In this document: one piece after another, positions 16,030 to 24,706 of the stretch
How the letters are laid out: the number at the start of each line of letters is the position of its first letter
Position numbering within the stretch: the first letter of the stretch is position 1
Source: UBA1181 sp963626555
GTDB taxonomy: Bacteria; Bacteroidota; Bacteroidia; Bacteroidales; Paludibacteraceae
Assembly: GCA_963626555.1 (NCBI GenBank)
Contig: CAVFXQ010000028.1
Span: forward strand, 1-40,093
Direction: 5' to 3'
DNA: 40,093 nt
Notes under the pieces: generated by a model
Databases searched by the model: none
The model's input: the letters and a program-made list of their open reading frames with translations, nothing else
What the model was told of the DNA's origin: nothing
Program-made: the position numbers and the translations under genes

Positions 16030-16965
16030 ATGCCATTAAATATTCCAAATAATTTACCCGCCATCAAGCTTTTAGAGAATGAAAATATTTTCGTAAAGGA
16101 CAGTACCGCGGCCTCTCATCAGGACATTCGCCCCCTTAAGATAATCATTCTCAATTTGATGCCGTTGAAGATAACAACAGAAACAGACTTGATTCGTCTG
16201 CTCTCTAATTCTCCGCTTCAAATTGAAATTGACTTTATGAAGATAAAAAGTCATACCTCCAAGAACACCCCCATAGAACACATGCAAATGTTTTATAAGG
16301 ATTTTGAAACCTTGAAAGAGACTCGATACGATGGTATGATTATCACAGGTGCGCCTTTAGAACACATGGAGTTTCACGAAGTCTCATATTGGAACGAAAT
16401 TACAGAAATATTTAACTGGACTAAATCACACGTCTTCTCCACGATTTACATCTGTTGGGCGGCCCAAGCGGGACTTTTCCATCACTATGGCATTCCAAAA
16501 TACAAATTGGACAAGAAGATGTTCGGTATTTTCAACCATCGTGTCTTAGACCCTAAAAACCCTATTTTCAGAGGGTTCGATGATGAGTTCTACGCTCCCC
16601 ACAGCCGACATACTGAGGTGCGAAAGAAAGATATTCTTGCTTCCCCTTCTTTGAAATTGATTTCAGAATCCGACGAGGCTGGCGTTCATATTGTAGAAGC
16701 TCGCGGTGGACGAGAATTCTACATTATGGGACACTCCGAATATAGTCCGTACACTCTACGCGACGAATACTTCCGAGATGTGCAGAACAATCTTCCTATT
16801 GACATTCCTGTCAACTATTTCCGTAATGACGACCCTAAACAAGAACCTATCGTTCGTTGGAGAAGCCACGCTAATTTGTTGTTTGTCAATTGGTTGAACT
16901 ATTTCGTTTATCAGAAAACGCCTTTTGACATCAACGATATTCAAGGCGACGATTATTGTATTTAA
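16030..16965 (+). CDS. metA: homoserine O-acyltransferase MetA, predicted O-acetyltransferase
   Basis: First committed step of methionine synthesis: acylation of homoserine. The 311-residue protein starts MPLNIPNNLPA, the classical MetA N-terminus. The catalytic Cys142 (YICWAAQAG), His235 and Glu237 (GHSEY) are all at the same numbers as in E. coli MetA. Residue 111 (in TGAPLEHMEF) is Glu. Published work on MetA specificity links Glu111 to acetyl-CoA use and Gly111 to succinyl-CoA use, so this enzyme is predicted to make O-acetylhomoserine. The name metA is kept although the reaction would be EC 2.3.1.31. The U32 gene follows after 44 bases, probably co-transcribed. Confidence 0.95.
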   Translation: MPLNIPNNLPAIKLLENENIFVKDSTAASHQDIRPLKIIILNLMPLKITTETDLIRLLSNSPLQIEIDFMKIKSHTSKNTPIEHMQMFYKDFETLKETRYDGMIITGAPLEHMEFHEVSYWNEITEIFNWTKSHVFSTIYICWAAQAGLFHHYGIPKYKLDKKMFGIFNHRVLDPKNPIFRGFDDEFYAPHSRHTEVRKKDILASPSLKLISESDEAGVHIVEARGGREFYIMGHSEYSPYTLRDEYFRDVQNNLPIDIPVNYFRNDDPKQEPIVRWRSHANLLFVNWLNYFVYQKTPFDINDIQGDDYCI

Positions 16966-17009
16966 ATTATCCCGACAAGGTCTAATTACAACACAGATAA
17001 AAGACTGCA

Positions 17010-18827
17010 ATGAGAAAAATTGAGTTGCTTTCTCCTGCAAAAACACCAGAACACGGCATTGAGGCCGTCAACCATGGTGCTGATGCAGTGTACATCGGCG
17101 CACCTCGTTTTAGTGCGCGTGCTAACGCTGCCAATACAATCGAAGGGATTGGACAACTTGTCAAATATGCCCACCGATACTACGCCAAAGTATATGTAGC
17201 CCTCAATACCATTCTGACAGACAAAGAATTAGACGAAACAGAACTGATTATCAATCAACTCTACAATGTCGGGGTTGACGCTCTTATCATTCAAGACATG
17301 GGGATAACACAGCTCAACCTACCGCCCATCCCTCTGCATGCAAGCACGCAAATGGACAATAGGACGATAGAGAAAGTGCAATTCCTTGAAAAAGCAGGAT
17401 TTGAACAAGTGGTTTTGGCAAGAGAATTAGGCATTGACAAAATACGAGAAATTCATCAACAAACGAATGTTAATCTTGAGGTTTTCGTACATGGTGCATT
17501 GTGTGTATGCTATAGTGGACAATGCTACCTCAGCCAAAAACTCTGCAATAGAAGTGCCAACCGTGGTGTTTGCGCCCAAATGTGTCGTCTTCCCTACTCC
17601 CTCGTTGATGCGACAGGGAAGACTCTGATCAAAGACAAATACTTACTATCACTCAAAGATTTCAATCTTTCTGCTTATCTGAAAGAACTCATTGAAGCAG
17701 GGGCTTCCTCCTTAAAGATAGAAGGTAGACTAAAAGATATCGAGTATGTGAAAAATGTAACAGCATTTTACAGACAACATTTAGATGCTATTCTTAACGG
17801 CTCAGATTTGTACGAGCAAAGTAGTTCTGGCTCTTGCTCTTACACTTTCATACCGAATGTTGAGAAGAGTTTTCACCGAGGCTCAACCGATTACTTTCTT
17901 CATGGTCGCACTCACGAGATAACCTCTTTTGACACCCCTAAGTCATTAGGCGAAAAGATAGGGAAAGTGCAGAAATGCAACGGTAAATTCATCTTTGTCG
18001 ACACAGATAAAAAGTTAGCCAATGGTGACGGTTTCGCCTTTTTAGACAACAACGGTCAATTTCGCGGATTCAAGGCCAACACAGTGGAAGGTAACAAAAT
18101 ATGCCTTGCCGAGCCTGTACAAATCGCCCAAAACACTTTGATATACAGAAACTTTGACCAAGCATTTGACAGACTTCTCAAAAAGAAAAGCGCAGACAGG
18201 AAAATAAGGGCCTACATCTGCATGCAAGAAGATCAGGACGGGTTCTTCTTTCAAATCACAGACGAAGATGGCATTTCATCAAATATTTCCCTAAAGATTG
18301 TAAAAGAACCTGCTCAAAACGCAGAAAAGCAGACAGACAACATTATTCAAACTCTCAAAAAGACAGGAAATACCATCTTTTCAATCGACAATGTCAAGAT
18401 TCAAACTTCACAAGCCTATTTCATTCCTTCCGCCCAATTAGCCGATATTCGACGAACACTAACTAATTTGTTGGAAGAAGCACGCGAGAAAAACAGAGAA
18501 AAAGCCAATACCCATTTTCGTCAGACTTCTCACCCATACATTGTCAACCAGTTAGACTATCGTGGAAATGTCCACAACCACAAAGCGGAGATTTTTTACA
18601 AGCAACACGGAGTTACGCTGGTCGCACCTTCTTTTGAAACGAAAGAACCATCAAAAGCAGAGTTGATGCGTTGCAAACACTGCATCCGCTATGCCATCGG
18701 GGCTTGTCCGAAAGAGAACAAAGAAGCAACTTCGAAAATGAAAGAACCTCTTTCTCTCATCACCAACACAGGTGTTAAACTGTCTCTTGTTTTTGATTGC
18801 AAGAACTGCGAGATGGTTATCCAATAA
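17010..18827 (+). CDS. U32 family protein (RlhA/TrhP-like), probable RNA hydroxylation factor
   Basis: A 605-residue member of the U32 'peptidase' family. The N-terminal barrel shows LLSPAKTPEHGIEAVNHGADAVYIG and the U32 signature near residues 158-192 with Cys165, 167, 172, 179, 188 and 192, some of which would ligate an iron-sulfur cluster. The rest resembles the long U32 type with an added central domain, as in E. coli RlhA (YdcP), which is needed for a 23S rRNA cytidine hydroxylation. Calling it a collagenase would rest only on old naming. The C-terminus has a second Cys group (555, 558, 566, 597, 600). It is downstream of metA with a 44-base gap. Confidence 0.88.
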   Translation: MRKIELLSPAKTPEHGIEAVNHGADAVYIGAPRFSARANAANTIEGIGQLVKYAHRYYAKVYVALNTILTDKELDETELIINQLYNVGVDALIIQDMGITQLNLPPIPLHASTQMDNRTIEKVQFLEKAGFEQVVLARELGIDKIREIHQQTNVNLEVFVHGALCVCYSGQCYLSQKLCNRSANRGVCAQMCRLPYSLVDATGKTLIKDKYLLSLKDFNLSAYLKELIEAGASSLKIEGRLKDIEYVKNVTAFYRQHLDAILNGSDLYEQSSSGSCSYTFIPNVEKSFHRGSTDYFLHGRTHEITSFDTPKSLGEKIGKVQKCNGKFIFVDTDKKLANGDGFAFLDNNGQFRGFKANTVEGNKICLAEPVQIAQNTLIYRNFDQAFDRLLKKKSADRKIRAYICMQEDQDGFFFQITDEDGISSNISLKIVKEPAQNAEKQTDNIIQTLKKTGNTIFSIDNVKIQTSQAYFIPSAQLADIRRTLTNLLEEAREKNREKANTHFRQTSHPYIVNQLDYRGNVHNHKAEIFYKQHGVTLVAPSFETKEPSKAELMRCKHCIRYAIGACPKENKEATSKMKEPLSLITNTGVKLSLVFDCKNCEMVIQ

Positions 18828-18869
18828 AATCCAACAAATATTTCTTCCGCAGATTAATTTCAAGAAACA

Positions 18870-18925
18870 AAAAAGGAAGACAGCCCTTCAGACTATCCTC
18901 CTTTTCCCATCTATCAGAAATCTTT
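18870..18925. terminator. weak convergent terminator candidate
   Basis: Between the converging U32 and paaK genes, AAAAGGA and TCCTTTT form a 7-bp stem with a large loop, followed by CCC rather than a T run on the plus strand. A TTTTTT tract lies further right. Support is weak. Confidence 0.3.
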
Positions 18926-18926
18926 T

Positions 18927-20231
18927 TTAGTTTGCAAAAACTCTTTTATCAAGCACACGTTTTGCCTTACCCTCGCTTCGCTGAATAGTGTTTGGAGCAA
19001 CCAACTTAACATCTGGCGTGATTCCACATACACTTTGAATCTTATGAGCGATTTTATCGGCCATTTTAGCAAGCACAGTCGCATCCGTCGTGTAATATTT
19101 TTCCTTAACCTCTATATCAATATTGAATACATCAGAATTGTTCACACGATCAACTGTGATGAAGAAATAAGGCTCATACTCCTCTGCCTCACAAAGCACC
19201 GCTTCAACCTGACTTGGAAAGACATTAACACCGCGAATAATCAACATATCATCGCAACGCCCCATAATCTTATCCATCCTCACCAAGGTACGTCCACAGG
19301 AACATTTTTCGTAATGCAAAGCCGTCAAATCACGAGTTCTGAAACGAATCATTGGCATTCCCTCCTTCGTCAACGTTGTGAACACCAATTCTCCTTTTTG
19401 CCCCTCTGGTAAAGGCTCTCCTGTCTCTGGATCAACAACCTCAGCGTAAAAATGATCTTCGTTCAAATGAGTTCCATTCTGACACTCGCACTCAAAACCA
19501 ACCCCAGGACCGATAATCTCTGTCAATCCATAGATATCGTATGCTTTAATACCTAATTTTTGTTCAATCTCCTTACGCATAGCCTCCGTCCAAGGTTCTG
19601 CGCCAAAAACGCCGACCCTCAGGTTGAAATCTTCCCTTTTGTATGGAGATTTCGCCAAAGACTCAGAAAGATACAATGCGTATGAAGGTGTGCAAGCGAG
19701 TGCCGTTGCCCCCAAATCGTGCATCAACATAATCTGTTTTTGTGTATTTCCACTTGACATTGGAATGACTGTCGCACCGATATTTTCAACTGCGCTATGG
19801 GCGCCCAAACCACCTGTAAACAATCCATATCCGTATGAAACTTGAACCGTATCGTCTTTTCCTAAACCAAAAGCAGTCATACAACGAGCACCCACCTCTT
19901 TCCATACTGCGAGATCGTTTTCTGTCAATCCTACCACGATTGGCTTTCCTGTAGTACCCGAGGAGGCATGAACACGAACAATTTCCGATTTTGGAGCAGA
20001 AAGTAATCCCCAAGGATAATAATCTCTCAAATCTTTCTTTGAAGAGAATGGCAATTTTACAATATCCTTAATACTATGAATATCGTCTGGAGTTACACCA
20101 GCAGCCTGCATTCTCTTTCTGTAAGGTTCACAATTATGATATACACGATCGATGACACGTTTCAGTCGTAGACCCTGAAGTTTCTGCATTTCTTCACGGT
20201 TCATACACTCTACAGTTTCATTCCAAATCAT
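18927..20231 (-). CDS. paaK: phenylacetate-CoA ligase family enzyme
   Basis: A 434-residue AMP-forming aryl-acid CoA ligase. Motifs: HASSGTTGKPIVVGLTENDL (P-loop), DIYGLTEIIGPGVG (A5), and a C-terminal AMP-binding_C_2-type domain with VNVFPSQVEAVL and RSEGKAKRVLDKR (catalytic Lys region). In anaerobic Bacteroidales these enzymes usually work with indolepyruvate-type ferredoxin oxidoreductases on arylacetic acids. No such partner is in this window. The open frame runs to 20270, but similarity begins with MIWNETVECMNREEMQ, so ATG 20231 is chosen. It is monocistronic. The substrate is not proven by sequence. Confidence 0.92.
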   Translation of the reverse strand: MIWNETVECMNREEMQKLQGLRLKRVIDRVYHNCEPYRKRMQAAGVTPDDIHSIKDIVKLPFSSKKDLRDYYPWGLLSAPKSEIVRVHASSGTTGKPIVVGLTENDLAVWKEVGARCMTAFGLGKDDTVQVSYGYGLFTGGLGAHSAVENIGATVIPMSSGNTQKQIMLMHDLGATALACTPSYALYLSESLAKSPYKREDFNLRVGVFGAEPWTEAMRKEIEQKLGIKAYDIYGLTEIIGPGVGFECECQNGTHLNEDHFYAEVVDPETGEPLPEGQKGELVFTTLTKEGMPMIRFRTRDLTALHYEKCSCGRTLVRMDKIMGRCDDMLIIRGVNVFPSQVEAVLCEAEEYEPYFFITVDRVNNSDVFNIDIEVKEKYYTTDATVLAKMADKIAHKIQSVCGITPDVKLVAPNTIQRSEGKAKRVLDKRVFAN

Positions 20232-20258
20232 CTTATTTTGAAATATTAAATTTTCTTG

Positions 20259-20266
20259 CGAAGATA
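20259..20266 (-). promoter_or_regulatory. possible -7 box of paaK
   Basis: The minus strand reads TATCTTCG, one base off TAnnTTTG, 28 bases before the ATG at 20231. Confidence 0.35.
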
Positions 20267-20402
20267 ACACATATTTTGAAATACTCCGTTGACACCCTTT
20301 TGTTTTTTAAGGTATTTTCACATTTTATAATGAGCGAACGCCCCTTTATCTTAACTTTTCTTTATTCGCATTAAATGATTCGCAAAGTGCATTTCTTTTC
20401 AT

Positions 20403-20410
20403 TACTTTTG
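20403..20410 (+). promoter_or_regulatory. -7 box of the pspC-uvrB unit
   Basis: TACTTTTG matches TAnnTTTG and lies 37 bases upstream of the small PspC gene. Confidence 0.5.
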
Positions 20411-20447
20411 CGTAAGAAAAAATTACAAATACAATAAATAACGAAGT

Positions 20448-20627
20448 ATGGCAAATTTGAGACTTTCTTCCAACAAAATGATCGCTGGCGTTGCTGCTGG
20501 TGTCGCAGAGTATTTAGGCATTGATGCCACAATCGTTCGTATCGTTTGGGCACTGCTCATTTTTTTCGGTGGTACGGGTCTATTAGCATATCTCATTGTC
20601 TGGATTATTCTGGCTGCACAAAAATAA
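20448..20627 (+). CDS. mini PspC-domain membrane protein
   Basis: A 59-residue open frame from ATG 20448 to TAA. It consists of one PspC domain and nothing else: MANLRLSSNKMIAGVAAGVA, then AEYLGIDATIVRIVWALL, then a hydrophobic stretch with GGTGLLAYLIVWIILA. PspC domains have a short amphipathic part with the (I/V)AGV-GVAEYLG signature followed by two tight membrane spans, and act in envelope stress (phage shock) responses. Stand-alone copies of about 60 residues are common. It lies 15 bases before uvrB with a promoter in front, so uvrB probably shares its transcript. Confidence 0.88.
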   Translation: MANLRLSSNKMIAGVAAGVAEYLGIDATIVRIVWALLIFFGGTGLLAYLIVWIILAAQK

Positions 20628-20642
20628 ACTGTCTTTTCTGAG

Positions 20643-22670
20643 ATGTCGGCGAAGAAGTTTGTCCTCAAGTCTGAATTTGCCCCTATGGGCGACCAACCAC
20701 AAGCTATTGCGGAGTTGTCCGAAGGGGTGAAAATGGGAGTTGATGCCCAAACCCTCTTGGGGGTTACGGGGTCTGGGAAAACCTTCACCATCGCCAATGT
20801 GATTCAAGAAGTGCAGAGACCTGCGCTGATTCTGAGCCACAACAAGACTTTAGCAGCACAACTCTACGGAGAGTTCAAGAGTTTTTTCCCTGAAAACTCC
20901 GTCGAGTATTTTGTGTCTTACTATGATTATTTTCAACCTGAAGCCTATCTTCCCAACACAGATACCTACATAGAAAAAGACCTCGCTATCAACGATGAGT
21001 TAGAGAAGCTGAGGCTATCCACGACAACCGCACTCCTTTCGGGAAGAAAGGACATCATCGTGGTGTCGTCCGTCTCTTGCCTCTACGGTATGGGTAACCC
21101 CGAGGATTTCTATAACACCTCCATCTCCATCCGACAAGGGCAAGCGATGAGCATGAACTATCTGCTCCGCAAACTGGTAGAGGCTCTCTATGTACGTAAT
21201 GAGATAGAGTTGACCAGAGGAAAATTCCGCGTAAAGGGCGACACAGTGGATGTGTTCCTTTCTGATGCAGACCTTGTGGTACGCATCCATTTTTGGGGAG
21301 ATGAGATTGACGAGATCGAGACCATCGACCCCATCAACCAAATTCGAATTGACACATTTGACGAATTCAACATCTACCCTGCGAACCTATTCGTAACCAC
21401 ACAGGAACGCATCAACAGAGCTGTCTACGAGATCCAGGACGACCTCAACGCACAAGTGACAAGTTTTGAAGCCGAAGGTAAAAATTTTGAAGCTAAGCGA
21501 CTATACGAGCGTGTGAACTATGATCTTGAAATGATCAAAGAGTTAGGACACTGCTCGGGCATAGAGAACTACTCCCGCTACTTTGATGGACGAAAGCCAG
21601 GGACCCGACCATTCTGCCTTTTGGACTATTTTCCGAAAGACTTCTTGTTGGTGATTGACGAAAGTCACGTTACCATTCCACAAATTCACGCCATGTATGG
21701 TGGCGATTTCTCAAGAAAAAGCACATTGGTAAACTACGGATTCCGTCTGCCATCCGCCTTAGACAACCGTCCGCTTAAGTTCGAAGAATTTGAAGAGTTA
21801 ACTGGACAGACCATCTACGTCAGTGCCACACCAGCAGACTACGAGCTGCAGAAATCGGGCGGTGTCGTTGTAGAACAAGTCATCCGTCCGACAGGATTGT
21901 TAGACCCCGTGATCGAAGTCCGCCCAAGCCTCAACCAAATTGACGATCTAATGGAGGAAATACAGCAACGAGTGGAAGTAGACGAGCGAGTGTTGGTAAC
22001 AACACTAACAAAACGCATGGCTGAGGAGTTGCAAGCCTATTTAGAGAAGATGGGCGTGCGATGCAATTATATCCATTCCGATGTGGAGACATTGGAACGC
22101 GTGAAGATTATGGAAGACCTCCGCAACGGACTGTTCGACGTATTGGTGGGTGTCAACTTGTTGCGTGAAGGATTGGACTTGCCACAAGTATCGCTTGTCG
22201 CCATCATAGATGCAGACAAAGAGGGCATGCTACGATCTCATCGGGCATTAACGCAGACAGCAGGACGAGCGGCCAGAAACGTGAACGGAAAGGTCATCAT
22301 GTACGCTGATAAGATTACCAAAAGCATGCGACTCACTATCGATGAAACCAACCGTCGTCGTGAGAAACAAATGAAATATAACATAGAACACAACATCACA
22401 CCAAAGACGGCAATTAAGAATAGCAAATCTATTTTGCCACAACCACCGATTGAGGAGAATCCTGTCATCAAGAAGGCAGAATACAAGATTCAAGAGATTC
22501 ACACCATTGCTGCCGAGCCTCAACAATACCACTCAAAAAAGGACATTGAGGCAGTCATTGAGAAGATGAAAAAGAAGATGAAAGAAGCCGCCAAGAAGTT
22601 AGAGTTCTTAGAGGCGGCCCAATATCGCGACGAGATTATGAAGTTGCAGAAAGAGTTGGAGGAGATGTAA
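20643..22670 (+). CDS. uvrB: excinuclease ABC subunit B
   Basis: The damage-verifying helicase-like subunit of nucleotide excision repair. The 675-residue protein has Walker A GVTGSGKT (40-47), the beta-hairpin region SYYDYFQPEAYLP, the DEAH-like IDESHVTIPQ box, motifs V-VI (VLVGVNLLREGLDLPQVSLVAI, QTAGRAARN), and the C-terminal UVR coiled coil (IEKMKKKMKEAAKKLEFLEA) that contacts UvrC. Length is normal. Its stop codon is one base from the stop codon of the convergent AAA-ATPase_like gene, leaving no room for a terminator. Confidence 0.97.
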   Translation: MSAKKFVLKSEFAPMGDQPQAIAELSEGVKMGVDAQTLLGVTGSGKTFTIANVIQEVQRPALILSHNKTLAAQLYGEFKSFFPENSVEYFVSYYDYFQPEAYLPNTDTYIEKDLAINDELEKLRLSTTTALLSGRKDIIVVSSVSCLYGMGNPEDFYNTSISIRQGQAMSMNYLLRKLVEALYVRNEIELTRGKFRVKGDTVDVFLSDADLVVRIHFWGDEIDEIETIDPINQIRIDTFDEFNIYPANLFVTTQERINRAVYEIQDDLNAQVTSFEAEGKNFEAKRLYERVNYDLEMIKELGHCSGIENYSRYFDGRKPGTRPFCLLDYFPKDFLLVIDESHVTIPQIHAMYGGDFSRKSTLVNYGFRLPSALDNRPLKFEEFEELTGQTIYVSATPADYELQKSGGVVVEQVIRPTGLLDPVIEVRPSLNQIDDLMEEIQQRVEVDERVLVTTLTKRMAEELQAYLEKMGVRCNYIHSDVETLERVKIMEDLRNGLFDVLVGVNLLREGLDLPQVSLVAIIDADKEGMLRSHRALTQTAGRAARNVNGKVIMYADKITKSMRLTIDETNRRREKQMKYNIEHNITPKTAIKNSKSILPQPPIEENPVIKKAEYKIQEIHTIAAEPQQYHSKKDIEAVIEKMKKKMKEAAKKLEFLEAAQYRDEIMKLQKELEEM

Positions 22671-22671
22671 T

Positions 22672-24255
22672 TTACTCTTCCACCTTCCACTCTCCAATCG
22701 TTCCTGTCTCCGAAGAAAAACTACAGCCAATCTTAAAGATTTTACGATTATCCGCAGCATACTCTCGAGCATAACCCTTTTCCTTGATTTGTTGCAGGGC
22801 TTCTTCTGCCGTTCCATCAAGTTTGAATTCAAAGATATAGATGAACTTATCCGTCTCTATAACACAGTCCACTCGCCCCTGAGATTGGCATTTCTCTGAA
22901 TATAGTACAAATGTGCCAACAAGGTGGAGAATCAAATAAAACGTATATTGGAAAAAACGCTCCGTGTCTTTTTTCGCATGCAGGTTGTATGGGATGCTTG
23001 CGAGAAACGCAGAAAGCAACGTCCGAAACTCTTCCACATCTCCTCGTTTTAGACTCTTCACCAACCTTGACAACCAATCGTCGACGGACTGTTTGAGCGA
23101 CAGATAGTCACTCATAAGTAATGGCATGAAACTTCCTCGTACCTCGTCGTTAGGAATGTCTAACATGTACATATTCATCTCTTCATCGTAGCCCTTAATC
23201 GTCAGATACCCACTCTGATAAAGCATCGGTATCGGTGCGTCACAGTCCATCTTGAAGTCCATAAACTCAGGTGCGGTATAGTATTTCCCGACAATCTCAT
23301 TCATATTGATATTGTCGCGGTCGAGCAGGTTAATCAAGTAAGTTGGTGTTCCTGTTGAGAACCAGAAATCACGCATTCGCTGCAATTCAAACGCATTGAG
23401 GAGACTAAACGGGTTGTGAACTTTGTGCATCGACTCACTGAAACTATAGCCGTCATACTTCTTCCGCAAACGACGACGCAGCTCTGGCACATCACACTTA
23501 TAAAATCCACACATATTCTCCACCGACTTTGTGAAATATCGGTCAATCTCAGACTCTGTAATTCCACACAAAGTGTCGTATTTTGGGTGCATGCTAATAT
23601 CCAACGGTTGGTTAAAGCCACTGAAAACGCTTACTTTTGCGAATTTCGTGACTCCTGTTAAAAAGACAAAACGCAAATCCTCGTCCGCTAATTTTAATGC
23701 GGAATAGAACGCTTTCATCGTGTTTCGTGTTTTTTCCTCCAATGTGATGCGTTCCCCATTGACATCCACAGTCATTCCAGAACCCAGGACATCCAACAAT
23801 GGCTTGTCATACTCATCAATAAGCACAACACATTCGGATCCTGTCTGAGCATGGGCAGCAGCCAAGACCCTGGCAAATCGTCGACCCAAACTCAAATCAT
23901 CAATTTTCTCAACTCCATATTTTTTCTCACCAGTACTAACAAAGAGTTCAAGCGCAGACTCAAAGGCATTCGTTTTTTTAAAATCATCACCGTTAAAATC
24001 CAAACGAAACACAGGATATTCCTTCCACTCCGTCTCCAACTTCTCAATCGATAGACCTTTGAAAAGTTCTTTTTTCCCAAGAAAATAGCTCTCCAAAGTA
24101 GAGATGAGAAGACTTTTGCCAAACCTGCGAGGCCGACTCAAGAAATAAATTTTACCTTCCGTTGCTAAGGAATATATCAAATCCGTCTTATCAACATACA
24201 CATAACCAGCGTTGATAATCTGCTCAAATGTCTGTATGCCAATTGGGTACTTCAT
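22672..24255 (-). CDS. AAA-ATPase_like / PD-(D/E)XK nuclease-like protein
   Basis: A 527-residue protein of the large Bacteroidales family that joins an AAA-ATPase_like domain to a C-terminal PD-(D/E)XK nuclease-like domain. Seen: MKYPIGIQTFEQII start, YVDKTDLIYSL, P-loop RPRRFGKS (41-48), Walker B CVVLIDEYDKPLLD, VFLTGVTKFAKVSVFSGFN, a LDIPNDEVRGSF connector, and C-terminal VDCVIETDKFIYIFEFKLDG with the Asp...ExK pattern. The molecular role of the family is not established. Copies are numerous and appear to spread or duplicate within genomes. The open frame reaches 24288, but the promoter at 24278-24285 and family alignment support ATG 24255. A relic of the same family lies at 29528-29624. 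Confidence 0.88.
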   Translation of the reverse strand: MKYPIGIQTFEQIINAGYVYVDKTDLIYSLATEGKIYFLSRPRRFGKSLLISTLESYFLGKKELFKGLSIEKLETEWKEYPVFRLDFNGDDFKKTNAFESALELFVSTGEKKYGVEKIDDLSLGRRFARVLAAAHAQTGSECVVLIDEYDKPLLDVLGSGMTVDVNGERITLEEKTRNTMKAFYSALKLADEDLRFVFLTGVTKFAKVSVFSGFNQPLDISMHPKYDTLCGITESEIDRYFTKSVENMCGFYKCDVPELRRRLRKKYDGYSFSESMHKVHNPFSLLNAFELQRMRDFWFSTGTPTYLINLLDRDNINMNEIVGKYYTAPEFMDFKMDCDAPIPMLYQSGYLTIKGYDEEMNMYMLDIPNDEVRGSFMPLLMSDYLSLKQSVDDWLSRLVKSLKRGDVEEFRTLLSAFLASIPYNLHAKKDTERFFQYTFYLILHLVGTFVLYSEKCQSQGRVDCVIETDKFIYIFEFKLDGTAEEALQQIKEKGYAREYAADNRKIFKIGCSFSSETGTIGEWKVEE

Positions 24256-24277
24256 AGCATTACCTTTTGTGTTGGTG

Positions 24278-24285
24278 CAAAGATA
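24278..24285 (-). promoter_or_regulatory. -7 box of the AAA-ATPase_like gene
   Basis: The minus strand reads TATCTTTG, matching TAnnTTTG, 22 bases before the ATG at 24255. It directly follows the terminator of the upstream transcript. Confidence 0.6.
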
Positions 24286-24286
24286 C

Positions 24287-24329
24287 AAAATAAAACAGAA
24301 AGAGGTGCGCTACGATTGTGGCACACCTC
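24287..24329 (-). terminator. terminator at the end of the dynamin cassette
   Basis: On the minus strand GAGGTGTGC and GCGCACCTC (24302-24329) form a 9-bp stem with one T-G pair and a 10-base loop, followed by a T-rich tail TTTCTGTTTTATTTT. It would end transcripts from the GTPase genes before the AAA-ATPase_like promoter. Confidence 0.8.
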
Positions 24330-24355
24330 CTTCCGTATCTAACAATTTCTATATG

Positions 24356-24695
24356 CTACTTTATATCTTGAACTAAGCGGACAGAAAATGCTTTATAGCG
24401 TTCGTCCTTGCTGTTTGAAGTTTCATCTTACCATCCTTCTCTTCGTTCCAACTTCTTGTATACAAAGTATTTATAGAATACTGATTACATACTCATACTG
24501 ACTTTCTGCGAATCGCCATACTCCTGCCTTTGTTCCTTCTGCCGTCTCATGCGTTCCCTGCTAACGGAACTGAAGATTTCCCTTTGAAAAAACGATTTTC
24601 TTCGTTGGAGAGACATTGAAAACCGCATTAGGCAAAATGCCTTCCAATTCTGCAGAAGCTCCAACTTTTTTTCTTCTATATTCTGACAAGTCCAT
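24356..24695 (-). pseudogene. decayed secreted-protein gene (FSKGNLQ...FSVRLVQD type)
   Basis: This stretch of about 340 bases has coding traces on the minus strand. From ATG 24695 the frame reads MDLSEYRRKKVGASAELEG and ...VFSKGNLQFR, then a TAG stop, then in the same frame GVWRFAESQYEYV before a TAA. Further on, in another frame, a tail ending YKAFSVRLVQDIK precedes the TAG at 24356-24358. The words FSKGNLQ, WRFAE-QY-YV and FSVRLVQD are, from memory, landmarks of the start and the end of a family of Bacteroidales secreted proteins, normally several hundred residues apart. The middle is deleted and the rest is broken by stops and a frameshift. An unusually strong AGGAGGT precedes the ATG and touches the stop of the upstream gene. 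Confidence 0.7.
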
Positions 24696-24706
24696 ATTTA
24701 TACCTC

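Noticed and set aside
17010..18827. Calling the U32 gene a collagenase (PrtC)
   Set aside because: The name comes from one early report. Family members studied since act with RNA modification and have Fe-S type Cys rather than a protease active site.
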